From contig NZ_CP116477.1 of the NCBI RefSeq assembly GCF_028335745.1, positions 248,001-312,000 on the forward strand: a stretch of DNA of 64,000 nucleotides. The letters run 5' to 3'. Position 1 is the first letter of the stretch, and each line of letters begins with the position of its first letter. Origin of the DNA: Pectobacterium sp. A5351 (GTDB lineage: Bacteria; Pseudomonadota; Gammaproteobacteria; Enterobacterales; Enterobacteriaceae). This document shows positions 1 to 8,691 of this stretch, piece by piece. The position numbers and the translations under genes are program-made. Below the pieces are notes generated by a model. The model did not search any database. It was not told the DNA's origin and was given only the letters and a program-made list of their open reading frames with translations.

Positions 1-970
<970 letters not shown>

Positions 971-1106
971 ACAACACCGAAGGTGTTTTGTGAGATGACT
1001 CATAGAGAAGTGTTTTGATATTTAGCTTGTTCGAAGATTGGTTCTGATGGTTGTACACAAACACACGAAAGTGAGTGAAGTACAACGGTTGGAATGAAAC
1101 AGAATT

Positions 1107-1226
1107 TGCCTGGCGGCGATAGCGCGGTGGTCCCACCTGACCCCATGCCGAACTCAGAAGTGAAACGCCGTAGCGCCGATGGTAGTGTGGGGCTTCCCCA
1201 TGTGAGAGTAGGGAACTGCCAGGCAT
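1107..1226 (+). rRNA. rrf: 5S ribosomal RNA
   Basis: A complete 120-nt 5S rRNA. It begins TGCCTGGCGGC and ends CTGCCAGGCAT, the two ends pairing as helix I, and the internal CCACCTGACCCCATGCCGAA is the typical enterobacterial sequence. It lies 136 nt after the 23S end, with no tRNA gene between or after, so it is the last gene of this rrn operon. Confidence 0.98.
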
Positions 1227-1237
1227 CAAATAGTGGA

Positions 1238-1266
1238 AGGCCCCTGTCGAAAGACAGGGGCTTTTT
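1238..1266 (+). terminator. rrn operon terminator
   Basis: GCCCCTGTC, a GAAA loop and GACAGGGGC form a 9-bp GC-rich stem followed by TTTTT, 11 nt after the 5S gene. This is a canonical intrinsic terminator for the rRNA operon. Confidence 0.93.
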
Positions 1267-1473
1267 GCTGTGTGCGTGTTGGGGAAAACAAAACACAGTG
1301 GTCAGAGCCGAAGAACAGGACGTTTTTACGACCCAGACTGGCTAAGTTAAAATAGAGAGAATGAGGCAGCGTCAGCCAATATGCATATTTTTCCGGTATG
1401 GATAGCCGTTTGTTAAATGGCGTGAGTGCGAGGACGCCATCAGCCCAGCGGATTGCATAGGCTGATGTCGGCG

Positions 1474-2139
1474 TTAGTGTGTGATATGGCGCTGATAATA
1501 CTTTTCTAGTTTCACCTGTAGCTGGCTCAGCACGGTGCTGAACATCAGATAAATCAGCGCTGCTTCGATATACAGAATCAGAGGCTCATAGGTAACGGAG
1601 ACGATGCGCTGAGCGGATAAAAACATCTCCGGTACGGTGATCACGGCGGCCAGCGACGTATCCTTGATTAAGGAAATAAACGTATTGGAAAGCGGCGGCA
1701 GCGACACGAAAACGGATTGCGGGAAGATGACCCAGCGAATCGCCTGCCTGCCGTTCATACCGAGAGAATAGGCGGCATTCCATTGGCCTTTCGGGACAGA
1801 CAAAATTGCCCCGCGGACGATCTCCGAGCTATAGGCACCCACGCTGATAGTGAAACCAATAAGGGCAGCCGGAAAGGCATCCAGAGTAATCCCCGCGCTG
1901 GGTAGTCCATAAAAAATCAGGAAAAGCTGAACCAATAATGGCGTTCCACGAATAACCCAAACGTAGAAATCACCCACCCATTTCAGCGGCTTTGGGCCAT
2001 AAAGGCGAACCAGTGCGATGATAATGCCGAGAGCTAAGCCAAAGATGAAAGACAGGATAGCCAGAGGGACGGTAAATTTCAGTCCCGCAGACAGCAGGCT
2101 CCAGAAGGAGTCTGCCATGAGTTGTAGCCAAGGCGGCAT
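1474..2139 (-). CDS. Polar amino acid ABC transporter permease (His/Glu/cystine type)
   Basis: A 221-residue inner-membrane permease of the HisMQ/GlnP/TcyL family, close in plan to E. coli YecS/TcyL. It has several hydrophobic segments and the family's cytoplasmic coupling loop around residues 115-150 (EIVRGAILSVPKGQWNAAYSLGM), which contacts the ATPase. The Met at 2139 has an upstream GGAG and was kept. It lies 89 nt downstream of the binding-protein gene on the same strand, so the two form one operon. No ATP-binding subunit gene follows before the convergent rRNA operon. Substrate is inferred as an amino acid, possibly cystine. Confidence 0.88.
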   Translation of the reverse strand: MPPWLQLMADSFWSLLSAGLKFTVPLAILSFIFGLALGIIIALVRLYGPKPLKWVGDFYVWVIRGTPLLVQLFLIFYGLPSAGITLDAFPAALIGFTISVGAYSSEIVRGAILSVPKGQWNAAYSLGMNGRQAIRWVIFPQSVFVSLPPLSNTFISLIKDTSLAAVITVPEMFLSAQRIVSVTYEPLILYIEAALIYLMFSTVLSQLQVKLEKYYQRHITH

Positions 2140-2228
2140 GAAAACGAGCTCCGATAAAGATATGCTCTAATTACAGAGCGCGTTGATGATAATCACATTC
2201 ATAACAACGCGCTCTGGTAACAGTGCGA

Positions 2229-2996
2229 TTATTGAGAAACATCCTCCCCGAAGTATCGCACAGATATCGTTTTATAGGTGCCGTCTGCTTTAATTTCATC
2301 CAGAGCTTTATTTAATGCTTCTACCAGTGGTTCCTGATTTTTACGTACCAGAATCGCGGAAGGTTCGCCGTCTTTTGAGGTCGCTGCAATCTTCACGTTG
2401 GCATCTGGCTTCTGCTTTTTGAAATCCAAGAATGACAGATTGTCGTTCAACGTGGCGTCCGCACGGCCGCTGAGAACCAGATCCAGCGACTGATTAAAGC
2501 CGTCCGTCGGCACGATGTCCGCGCCGTAGCGGGTGGCTTGTTTAGAGTAATTGCTGGTCAGGCTTTGTGCTGATTTTTTGCCTTTCAAATCGCTGAAATC
2601 TTTAATGGTGGTGTTATCGCCACGGACAACCAGCACCGCTTTGGAGTCGATATAAGGCTTGGAGAAATCATACTTGGCTTGGCGCTCTTTGGTCACACCA
2701 ACCTGATTGATGACCGCATCGTAGCGCTTGGCATCAATACCGGCGATTAAGCCGTCCCAACGTCCTTCAATGAACTGGGCTTTCACGCCGAGTTTTTCTG
2801 CCACCGCGCGGCCAATATCCACATCGAAACCAACCAACTGGCCTGATTTATCATGATAGGTATAAGGCGCATAGGTGCCTTCTGTGCCGATCTTGATAAC
2901 CCCTGCGGACTTGATGGCGCTAAGGTCATCGGCATGAGCGAATACGCTGGTAGCAAGCAGGGCGCTGGTCAGTAAAGCAAAACGTATTTTTTTCAT
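2229..2996 (-). CDS. Amino acid ABC transporter periplasmic binding protein (SBP_bac_3)
   Basis: A 255-residue family-3 solute-binding protein with an N-terminal Sec signal peptide (MKKIRFALLTSALLATSVFAHA, cleavage near residue 22). The mature protein begins DDLSAIKSAGVIKIGTEGTYAPYTYHD, the usual opening of this fold, and carries VGFDVDIGRAVAEKLG and RWDGLIAGIDAKRYDAVINQ, typical of cystine/glutamine binding proteins. An upstream in-frame Met at 3068 exists, but the Met at 2996 has AGGAAT at the right spacing and starts the signal peptide. It is the promoter-proximal gene of a two-gene operon with the permease. Confidence 0.9.
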   Translation of the reverse strand: MKKIRFALLTSALLATSVFAHADDLSAIKSAGVIKIGTEGTYAPYTYHDKSGQLVGFDVDIGRAVAEKLGVKAQFIEGRWDGLIAGIDAKRYDAVINQVGVTKERQAKYDFSKPYIDSKAVLVVRGDNTTIKDFSDLKGKKSAQSLTSNYSKQATRYGADIVPTDGFNQSLDLVLSGRADATLNDNLSFLDFKKQKPDANVKIAATSKDGEPSAILVRKNQEPLVEALNKALDEIKADGTYKTISVRYFGEDVSQ

Positions 2997-3315
2997 TATG
3001 AATTCCTGTGAGTGGTATGCAGTGATGCGCTTATAACTTTTGTTAATAACGAATCTACGCGACAACACATCTGTTTATAAATCACGTTGTGTGATGATTT
3101 ATATCAGAAGTGAATATAGTACTCATGGCGTGCGTACTTTTGTCGCGAGCCTGACTTTTGTAGTGAATATAGTGCGTCTAACACGTTTTAACCATGTTGA
3201 GTGAAGGAACGATAGAAAGAGTCTATTGCGCCGTAAATGCTACCCAACTGTCACAATGTGCTTCTATTCTCAAAAGGACATCATTGCTTTTGCCACTACC
3301 TAGCAGGAGACAACA
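2997..3315. promoter_or_regulatory. Divergent intergenic region between the ABC transporter and the EEP gene
   Basis: 319 nt with no gene. It must hold the promoters of both flanking operons. AGTGAATATAGT occurs twice as a direct repeat (3109-3120 and 3162-3173, 53 nt apart, about five helical turns), which could mark a regulator-binding site. I could not assign a known regulator. Confidence 0.4.
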
Positions 3316-4461
3316 ATGAAGATCCGCATCGCCAGCTATAACGTTGAGAACCTGTTCCACCGTACCGCGATTCTCAACCTCCCCGATACCCAGCAGATTG
3401 ACGCCTTATTGCAGCAGGTCAGGCAGCTTCAGCATCTTCTTGAACAGCCCCAATACGATGATGCCCTGAAAGATCAGGTGTTCCACCTTTCTATCGCACT
3501 ACGTCCTTATATTGATATTCGCACCGATGCAGGCACGCTGGGGCGATGGAAAAAGGAGGACGCCGGTACCGGATTTAGGATCAATAAAAGCTGCCGCGGT
3601 CGTGGGGATTGGATCGGTGAAATCGTATTTAAATCGCAGGAGTTCAGCAGCCAACAGCGTAAGAATACGGGCAAGATTATCACCCTGCTTAACGTCGATA
3701 TTCTGTGCGCGGTTGAAGTCGAAAATATGGATGTCCTGCGTGATTTCAATAATCAGGTACTGGGGGAAAATAAATTCAGCCAGTTCGTGATGATCGACAG
3801 CCCGAACGATCCGCGTGGTATTGATGTCGCCTGCTTGACGCGTTATCGGATTGCTCAGCTCCGCACACATATTTTTGATGCCGGAAAGCGCTTCGATCCC
3901 GTATTTAGCCGTGATTGTCTCGAAGTGATGCTGGATGCCGGTCTCAAACAGCCGATTTATATTCTGTGTAACCATTTCAAAAGTCAGAGCGGTCAAACGG
4001 AAGAAGAGCGGCAGCGTGGGGCGGAGAAGCGCCGCGATCAGGCCGAACGTGTCGCGGAGATTGTCCAACAGACTTACGATCTCAAGAAAGACTATGTGGT
4101 CATTCTCGGTGATTTGAACGAGGATTCGTCAAACCCCTGGAACAGTTTGGCTCCGTTGTTTTCCCTGTTGGACTTACACCCGGTTATCGACCCTGAGCGC
4201 CCGGAAAAAGAGCGCTACACCTACTATTTTGCTGGAGGAAAGAAGGGCGCGCGGTTAAATCAACTTGACTACATTTTCCTGTCTGCGCCTCTGCATCAGG
4301 CGGTGGTGGAGTGGGGAATCGAACGTCGGGGCATTTATAATATCGACAAGATTGCTGCCAAAGAGGGCGCTGAACCGGTTACGCCGCTACCCGAAGTGAC
4401 ATCATGGGACACGGCTGCGTCTGACCATGCCGCGCTTTGGGTAGAAGTGGACATTACCTGA
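3316..4461 (+). CDS. Endonuclease/exonuclease/phosphatase (EEP) family protein
   Basis: A 381-residue soluble protein with the full set of EEP metal-phosphoesterase motifs in order: SYNVENLF at residues 7-14, VEVENMDVLRDF near 137, CNHFKSQSG near 219, LGDLNEDSSNPW near 265, QLDYIFLS near 314 and the terminal SDHAAL near 370. The acidic and His residues needed for divalent metal and phosphodiester cleavage are all present, so it should be active. No signal peptide is visible. GGAGACAACA precedes the Met. The substrate is unknown; relatives are often annotated only as EEP or nuclease-like proteins. Confidence 0.85.
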   Translation: MKIRIASYNVENLFHRTAILNLPDTQQIDALLQQVRQLQHLLEQPQYDDALKDQVFHLSIALRPYIDIRTDAGTLGRWKKEDAGTGFRINKSCRGRGDWIGEIVFKSQEFSSQQRKNTGKIITLLNVDILCAVEVENMDVLRDFNNQVLGENKFSQFVMIDSPNDPRGIDVACLTRYRIAQLRTHIFDAGKRFDPVFSRDCLEVMLDAGLKQPIYILCNHFKSQSGQTEEERQRGAEKRRDQAERVAEIVQQTYDLKKDYVVILGDLNEDSSNPWNSLAPLFSLLDLHPVIDPERPEKERYTYYFAGGKKGARLNQLDYIFLSAPLHQAVVEWGIERRGIYNIDKIAAKEGAEPVTPLPEVTSWDTAASDHAALWVEVDIT

Positions 4462-4526
4462 TGGTCGCTTTACGGCTATGATGGCGTAAGAAAACAGAGC
4501 GATGATAGCCGTATAAACCGAGGAAG

Positions 4527-4934
4527 ATGATGAGTCATAAACAAGGATTGGAAAAGTACCCAGACGCGCTGCGCTGGTCATTTGGCGACAGCCCCGAGCT
4601 GGCGGATGAGCTGCTGCAACTGGTGCGACAAGGGCATAAAACGGCAACCTGTAGTTCGTACCACGCATTCAAAAACGAGCAAACGCCGCAGGTCGGCGAT
4701 TACAATATCGTTCTGGACGGTGCCGGACAGCCTTCCTGCGTGATTCGGACGCGCTCGTTAACGCTGGTGCGCTACTGCGATGTGACTGCTGAGATGGCGG
4801 CGAAAGAGGGCGAAGGCGACAAAAGCCTGGCTTTCTGGCGTGAAGGCCATCAGACATTTTTCGAACGAGAAGGCACGTTTGCCCCGGATATGCTGCTGGT
4901 GTTTGAAGAGTTTGAGCTGGTTGAGGTGTTTTGA
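4527..4934 (+). CDS. ASCH domain-containing protein
   Basis: A 135-residue protein with the hallmarks of the ASCH (PUA-like, RNA-binding) fold: WSFGDSPELADELLQLVRQGHKTATCS near residues 14-40, then GDYNIVLDGAGQPSCVIRT and a C-terminal DMLLVFEEFELV strand. Two tandem ATG codons follow GAGGAAG; the first is given, the second (4530) is equally likely. It lies 65 nt after the EEP gene on the same strand and may be cotranscribed. Family members bind RNA or nucleotides; no precise role can be assigned. Confidence 0.83.
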   Translation: MMSHKQGLEKYPDALRWSFGDSPELADELLQLVRQGHKTATCSSYHAFKNEQTPQVGDYNIVLDGAGQPSCVIRTRSLTLVRYCDVTAEMAAKEGEGDKSLAFWREGHQTFFEREGTFAPDMLLVFEEFELVEVF

Positions 4935-5397
4935 AGTAGTTGATGCTCAAACTGGCTGTTATTGCCTCGGTTTACTGTTATCGTTTTGTAGTTATAGATC
5001 CTTTTATCCTATTCCACACCTGATTATCAGTTATGTGAAGACTGTTCACTCTAGGTTGGGGCTGCTCAAGCTCGGTTCAGCCGAGTATCACACTATTTCT
5101 GGTAATTATTGTTTCGAATTATAAATGGAAAAGATATGAAAAATAGCCAGTGGTGGTATGCATTGGTAACGTACTAAGAAGGATTTAATCTTGAAGTTAT
5201 GCGTTAGTTAAGGCTAAACTAAAACATATCTTTGGGCACTGTGCTCCTCTACGCAGTTACCTTGGTTTTTAAGAGATAAAACTCTCAAGAACCTTTGAAA
5301 ACCGCCTTTCAAGGCGGTTTTTTGATTTCACAGAGGAGACTATGAACCTTATGTTAATATCTCAGAAATAGTTTCATTATTAGATTAGGGTAAATAA
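4935..5397. other. AT-rich intergenic stretch upstream of an accessory gene pair
   Basis: 463 nt without a convincing gene. An open frame at 4840-5124 is a shadow running out of the ASCH gene. The sequence becomes AT-rich from about 5000. It holds the hairpin at 5300-5327 and a smaller one with CTCGG and CCGAG arms near 5074. I see no tRNA and no recognisable attachment site. Confidence 0.5.
5300..5327 (+). terminator. Intrinsic terminator-like hairpin
   Basis: ACCGCCTTTCAAGGCGGT followed by a run of T: a GC-rich stem with a short loop and a U-tract on the plus strand. No gene directly precedes it, so it may end a small untranslated RNA or be what is left of a lost gene. Confidence 0.65.
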
Positions 5398-5772
5398 ATG
5401 GACATCGGACTCAAAGTCGGAAAAAAAGAATTAATAAAGAGCTACAACATAGCTCTTCCAGTCAGCGAAGATAAGGTGTCAATCAATATAGAAGACATCA
5501 ATATCATATTTGAATTTTCTAACATGTTAGATGATATTAGCGAGGAGAAGTTAAAAAACTGGGACTTCGAAATTGTGGATAAAACTCTGACTTTCAAGAT
5601 AAATAGGTTGGCAAAAAAAAATACTCAATTAGGTACTACAAAAGCATTTCCACGGATAGCAAAAGTGGATGGATTAGATATATATCTTGGTTTTTTATAT
5701 CAACCAAATAATAATAATAGCATTTCTCTTTTATCTATATCTCTTTACCGAGCGTGCAAGGAAGACGAATAA
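5398..5772 (+). CDS. Hypothetical protein, first gene of an AT-rich pair
   Basis: A 124-residue protein I do not recognise. It has no signal peptide or membrane segment, is rich in alternating hydrophobic/polar stretches (SINIEDINIIFEFSNML, IYLGFLYQP) suggesting a beta-rich fold, and is Lys/Asn/Ile-rich, matching the AT-rich DNA. The start follows TTAGGGTAAATAA. Its stop overlaps the start of the next gene (TAATG), so the two are translationally coupled. Base composition unlike the flanking core genes suggests horizontal transfer. Confidence 0.65.
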   Translation: MDIGLKVGKKELIKSYNIALPVSEDKVSINIEDINIIFEFSNMLDDISEEKLKNWDFEIVDKTLTFKINRLAKKNTQLGTTKAFPRIAKVDGLDIYLGFLYQPNNNNSISLLSISLYRACKEDE

Positions 5773-6116
5773 TGAAAGAAAAAGAAGGGGCAGAGAATAA
5801 ACTTTATGATGACTTATCAGAAGATAAGTCATATCAAAAAACACCCCCCAAAAACATACTTAATTATTTTCTTAAAGAAAAAATAAGCGATTTTATAGGG
5901 ACTGCTGAAGAAGCAAAAAATTCGGTTGTATGGTATGTCGTAACAAGAACGATAAGATATTCTTGGGTTATTATTTTCCTGCTGGTTCTAGTTGATATAT
6001 ATAATACAGGAGGGGCAGCAGCGATTGATATAATAGTCAAGGTTTCGTCAATATTTATACCTATAATAACTCTCGCTTTAGGATATCTTTTCGGGAAGAA
6101 AGATTCTGAAAAATAA
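5772..6116 (+). CDS. Hypothetical small membrane protein, second gene of an AT-rich pair
   Basis: A 114-residue protein I do not recognise. The N-terminal half is charged (MKEKEGAENKLYDDLSEDKS) and the C-terminal half carries two predicted membrane helices, about residues 60-78 (SWVIIFLLVLVDIY) and 85-108 (AAIDIIVKVSSIFIPIITLALGYLF), ending in GKKDSEK. The Met at 5772 overlaps the stop of the upstream gene; an in-frame Met at 5754 would extend it by six residues but lies inside that gene. A soluble partner plus a two-helix membrane protein resembles the layout of small effector or immunity modules, but that is only layout. Confidence 0.65.
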   Translation: MKEKEGAENKLYDDLSEDKSYQKTPPKNILNYFLKEKISDFIGTAEEAKNSVVWYVVTRTIRYSWVIIFLLVLVDIYNTGGAAAIDIIVKVSSIFIPIITLALGYLFGKKDSEK

Positions 6117-6133
6117 ACTAACTTGTTAAAATT

Positions 6134-6157
6134 ACCGTCATGCTGGCGGTTTTTTTA
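6134..6157 (+). terminator. Terminator after the AT-rich gene pair
   Basis: ACCGTCATGCTGGCGGT (six-pair stem with one G-T pair, five-nt loop) followed by TTTTTT, 18 nt after the stop of the membrane-protein gene. Confidence 0.8.
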
Positions 6158-6462
6158 ACGATATGCTTTCTCTTTATTTTATGAATTCTTTCAATAAAAT
6201 AGACTCTAAGTTTCTATGGTTATTCACATGAGATAGCTGTTAGTTATCTATTTGATATTTTTTGGTATAAATATAGTCTTGTGCTATTTTCTGCAAAAAT
6301 AACTAATTATGATATTTCTGTCTTCTATAATACTCATCCAGCATCAATGATTTGAAAGAAAGATTAGTGCATATCCAAAGTGTAAATGTTCATGTCTGGT
6401 ACTTAGCTGGCTGTCTAAGCACTAGTGCGTATAGCTCACGTTACCCGTAAAAATGCCCATTC
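6158..6462. other. AT-rich gene-free stretch
   Basis: 305 nt with stop codons in all frames and no recognisable gene, repeat or RNA. It separates the AT-rich pair from the P4-like remnant. Confidence 0.5.
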
Positions 6463-6642
6463 TTAGGACCCATCTTTAGGCTGCTTGCGCTGGCGGCGTT
6501 TGATCTCGCCTTTTACTGCGGTGATGATGAATTGCGCCTTTGTCTCACCAGCTTCAAGGCTGCTTTCCATTTCAGCAACAACGTCGTGCGGGAACCTTGC
6601 ATTCAACTGCTGTGACTTGTTGTTAATTGAACCCGTTGCCAT
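6463..6642 (-). CDS. YlcI/YnfO family ribbon-helix-helix protein
   Basis: A 59-residue protein (MATGSINNKSQQLNARF...) of the phage-associated YlcI/YnfO (DUF3950-type) family. The core QQLNARFPHDVVAEMESS then KAQFIITAVKGEIKRRQ fits an Arc/MetJ-like ribbon-helix-helix DNA-binding domain: a beta strand and two helices, followed by a basic tail RRQRKQPK. The Met at 6642 has GGAGATCCAGC before it; a longer frame starting at 6741 would run through the operator-like repeats and was rejected. It is divergent from the Icd-like gene and probably regulates the region between them. Confidence 0.8.
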   Translation of the reverse strand: MATGSINNKSQQLNARFPHDVVAEMESSLEAGETKAQFIITAVKGEIKRRQRKQPKDGS

Positions 6643-6663
6643 TGCTGGATCTCCATGTACTAA

Positions 6664-6758
6664 GTGCGATTCAGTATACGTAAAAATAATTCTAAAAAAC
6701 ACCTTGAGGTGCGATTCACTTAGGCGTAATGTTAGCTGCATAGGTGCGATTCACCTAT
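6664..6758. repeat. Three GTGCGATTCA repeats, operator-like
   Basis: GTGCGATTCA occurs at 6664-6673, 6709-6718 and 6744-6753. The third copy sits in a perfect inverted repeat AGGTG-CGATT-CACCT (6743-6757); the second reads AGGTGCGATTCACTT and the first AAGTGCGATTCAGTA, so the arms decay. The set lies between the divergent ribbon-helix-helix gene and the Icd-like gene. Clustered short palindromes next to such a gene are the expected form of an autoregulatory operator; the binding protein is inferred. Confidence 0.6.
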
Positions 6759-6768
6759 AAAATGCGAA

Positions 6769-6797
6769 GCCCGGCAGTGTTGGAGCACTAACCGGGC
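6769..6797 (+). promoter_or_regulatory. Hairpin in the leader of the Icd-like gene
   Basis: GCCCGG...CCGGGC enclosing AGTG...CACT forms a two-part stem around a TTGGAG loop, 32 nt before the Icd-like start. In satellite phage P4 a structured leader RNA controls expression of the following genes; a similar role here is inference only. Confidence 0.5.
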
Positions 6798-6828
6798 CTC
6801 TAACCACAATGTTATTGGAGCTAACACT

Positions 6829-7017
6829 ATGGCTGATATCCAGTCTACCCAAACTCGCCCCGAATTTCAGTATCGCTTTCTTGCTTTGGGAACATCTTCT
6901 CGGCGTGTCGTTCATATTATTGCTGCCACCGAACGTCAGGCGCGGGAACATTCCCCTGATGGTCATGTCATGGTCTTTGCTGGTCGTCTGCCCGTTCAGG
7001 AGGTGCACCATGTTTGA
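6829..7017 (+). CDS. Host cell division inhibitor Icd-like protein (Ash family)
   Basis: A 62-residue protein ending VMVFAGRLPVQEVHHV, the characteristic C-terminus of Icd-like/Ash proteins of P4-type satellites and related prophages. The middle RFLALGTSSRRVVHIIAATERQAREHSPDGHVMVFAGR also fits. Family members are linked to inhibition of host division, but function is poorly established and the name is by similarity. TTGGAG lies eight nt before the start. It overlaps the following gene by 8 nt. No integrase, alpha primase or capsid-sizing gene is present, so it is part of a remnant. Confidence 0.75.
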   Translation: MADIQSTQTRPEFQYRFLALGTSSRRVVHIIAATERQAREHSPDGHVMVFAGRLPVQEVHHV

Positions 7018-7201
7018 TAACACACCGTTAGAACCCGAAGAAGCGCTCGATCAGTGTCGTGCGCTGGCTTACGCCATTGTTGAATTAGACAACCCAGAAT
7101 CGAAAGAGATTTTAACGTTCGTGTTAGCGGAACGACTGGATAACCTGCACCGACTCTTTCATGCGTCAGAAACGGATACACAAGAAGGGATGAGTCATTA
7201 A
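7010..7201 (+). CDS. Small hypothetical protein of a P4-like remnant
   Basis: A 63-residue acidic protein (MFDNTPLEPEEALDQCRALAYAIVELDNPESK...) that I cannot assign to a named family. It looks all-helical with no membrane segment. The Met at 7010 overlaps the end of the Icd-like gene and has AGGAGGTGCACC before it, an excellent ribosome-binding site. Small acidic genes in this position, directly after an Icd-like gene, are common in P4-type islands of enterobacteria. Confidence 0.7.
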   Translation: MFDNTPLEPEEALDQCRALAYAIVELDNPESKEILTFVLAERLDNLHRLFHASETDTQEGMSH

Positions 7202-7280
7202 CAACGAATTCCTCATCTCGCAGACGAAATGGCTCAGGCCGCCACGCTAAGACTGTTGCTACCTAAATAGATGACAAAGA

Positions 7281-7317
7281 AAAAGGCGCTTAACCCAAGA
7301 GGTAAAGCGCCTTTTTT
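7281..7317 (-). terminator. Bidirectional terminator downstream of fis
   Basis: AAAGGCGCTT...AAGCGCCTTTTTT forms a long stem with A/T tracts on both sides. It lies 22 nt past the fis stop and serves the dusB-fis transcript, and can also end transcription from the satellite remnant. Confidence 0.88.
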
Positions 7318-7338
7318 CAAATGCTTAACTGATTAGTA

Positions 7339-7635
7339 TCAGTTCATGCCGTATTTTTTCAATTTCTTACGCAGAGTACCGCGGTTGATGCCCATCATCA
7401 GGGCGGCGCGGGTTTGGTTACCGCGGGTGTATTGCATCACCATGTCCAACAGTGGCTGTTCAACTTCAGCCAGTACCAGCTCATACAGGTCACTTACATC
7501 CTGACCGTTCAATTGAGCAAAATAGTTCTTCAGTGCCTGTTTAACCGAGTCGCGCAGGGGTTTTTGGGTTACCTGAGCCTGAGAGTTTACAGTGGAAACG
7601 GTCAGTACGTCAGAATTCACGCGTTGTTCGAACAT
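7339..7635 (-). CDS. fis: DNA-binding protein Fis
   Basis: 98 residues, as in E. coli, and almost identical throughout ([19 protein letters not shown]... [11 protein letters not shown]). Fis is a nucleoid-associated homodimer that bends DNA, activates rRNA and tRNA promoters and aids site-specific recombination. The C-terminal helix-turn-helix ([22 protein letters not shown]) is at residues 73-97 and the N-terminal beta-hairpin arms used for recombinase contact are intact. It is the second gene of the dusB-fis operon, 23 nt after dusB, and is driven by the promoter upstream of dusB. Confidence 0.98.
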
Positions 7636-7658
7636 AGTTCTGTCAGCTCTTTTTCTGT

Positions 7659-8624
7659 TTACGCAAGATTTTCAAAATATGCCTTCAACGCCTCCAGCTG
7701 CTCGCTGGCATCCTCAATGGCGTTGAATGTGCGCCTAAACTGGTCGTTTGGGGCATGCTCCTGGAGATACCAGGATACGTGCTTACGAGCGATACGAAAT
7801 CCCTTGCCTGGACCATAAAAGTCGTGCAATTCCCGTATATGCTCGATCAACAAGCGCTTAACCTCTGCCAACGGCATCGGTGCCAGCAACTCCCCTGTGT
7901 CCAGATAATGCTGGATTTCCCGAAAGATCCAGGGTCTTCCCTGAGCGGCTCGTCCTATCATCAGGGCGTCAGCCCCGGTGTAGTCCAGAACCGCTCTGGC
8001 TTTATGCGGGTCTGTAATGTCGCCATTCGCAACAATAGGAATGGTAACGGCCTGCTTAACTGCCCGAATGCTGTCGTATTCCGCGAAACCATTGAACAGG
8101 CACGCACGGGTGCGTCCGTGAATGGTTAACGCCTGAATGCCACAGTCTTCGGCCAGTTTGGCAATTTCTACACAGTTGCGGTGCTCTGGTGCCCAACCGG
8201 TACGGATTTTCAGTGTCACCGGCACGTCTACCGCTTTCACTACCGCAGAGAGGATCTGTTTGACCAAATCCGGATACTGCAATAACGCAGATCCTGCCAT
8301 CTTGCGGTTCACCTTCTTCGCCGGGCAGCCCATATTGATGTCAATGATTTGCGCGCCGGAATCAGCATTGATTCTCGCTGCCGCCGCCATCTCATTGGGG
8401 TCACAACCGGCAATCTGCACGGCTCTGATACCCGGTTCATCGCTATGAACCATTCGCAAACGCGATTTGTCTGAACGCCACACTTCCGGGTTGGAAGAAA
8501 GCATTTCAGACACGGTCATTCCAGCGCCCATCGCGTGACAGAGTGCTCTAAATGGGCGATCGCTAATACCAGCCATTGGGGCTGCTATCAAACGATTGGT
8601 AAGCTGAAATTGTCCAATGTGCAT
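7659..8624 (-). CDS. dusB: tRNA-dihydrouridine synthase B
   Basis: 321 residues, equal to the E. coli enzyme. It is an FMN/NADPH-dependent TIM-barrel enzyme reducing uridine in the tRNA D-loop. Visible are the N-terminal [13 protein letters not shown], the catalytic-Cys motif [19 protein letters not shown] (about residues 95-115), IRTGW, HGRTR and the FMN-phosphate segment [13 protein letters not shown]. The Met at 8624 (MHIGQFQL) matches the E. coli start and sits just after the mapped-type promoter; a longer frame from 8654 would start at or inside the promoter transcript's first bases and was rejected. Fis follows in the same operon. Confidence 0.97.
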
Positions 8625-8649
8625 AGACAAAAATTGACCATACTGTGCC

Positions 8650-8691
8650 TGCAAGGGCGCGTATATTACGCATTTTTTACGTCAGATGAAA
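8650..8691 (-). promoter_or_regulatory. dusB-fis promoter
   Basis: Reading the minus strand: TTTCAT at 8691-8686, a 17-nt spacer and TAATAT at 8668-8663, followed by a GC-rich discriminator ACGCGCCC. This matches the E. coli fis promoter closely. A GC-rich discriminator is the signature of stringent (ppGpp/DksA) and growth-rate control. Confidence 0.85.

Noticed and set aside
3499..4068. A 189-codon minus-strand frame
   Set aside because: Antisense to the EEP gene, whose motifs are complete.
6664..6758. CRISPR-like array from the three GTGCGATTCA repeats
   Set aside because: The repeat is only 10 nt, spacing is irregular (45 and 35 nt) and no cas genes are near; operator sites explain it better.
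4935..7338. tRNA gene or attachment site as the integration point of the satellite remnant
   Set aside because: I found no tRNA-like cloverleaf and no matching direct repeats at the edges by eye.
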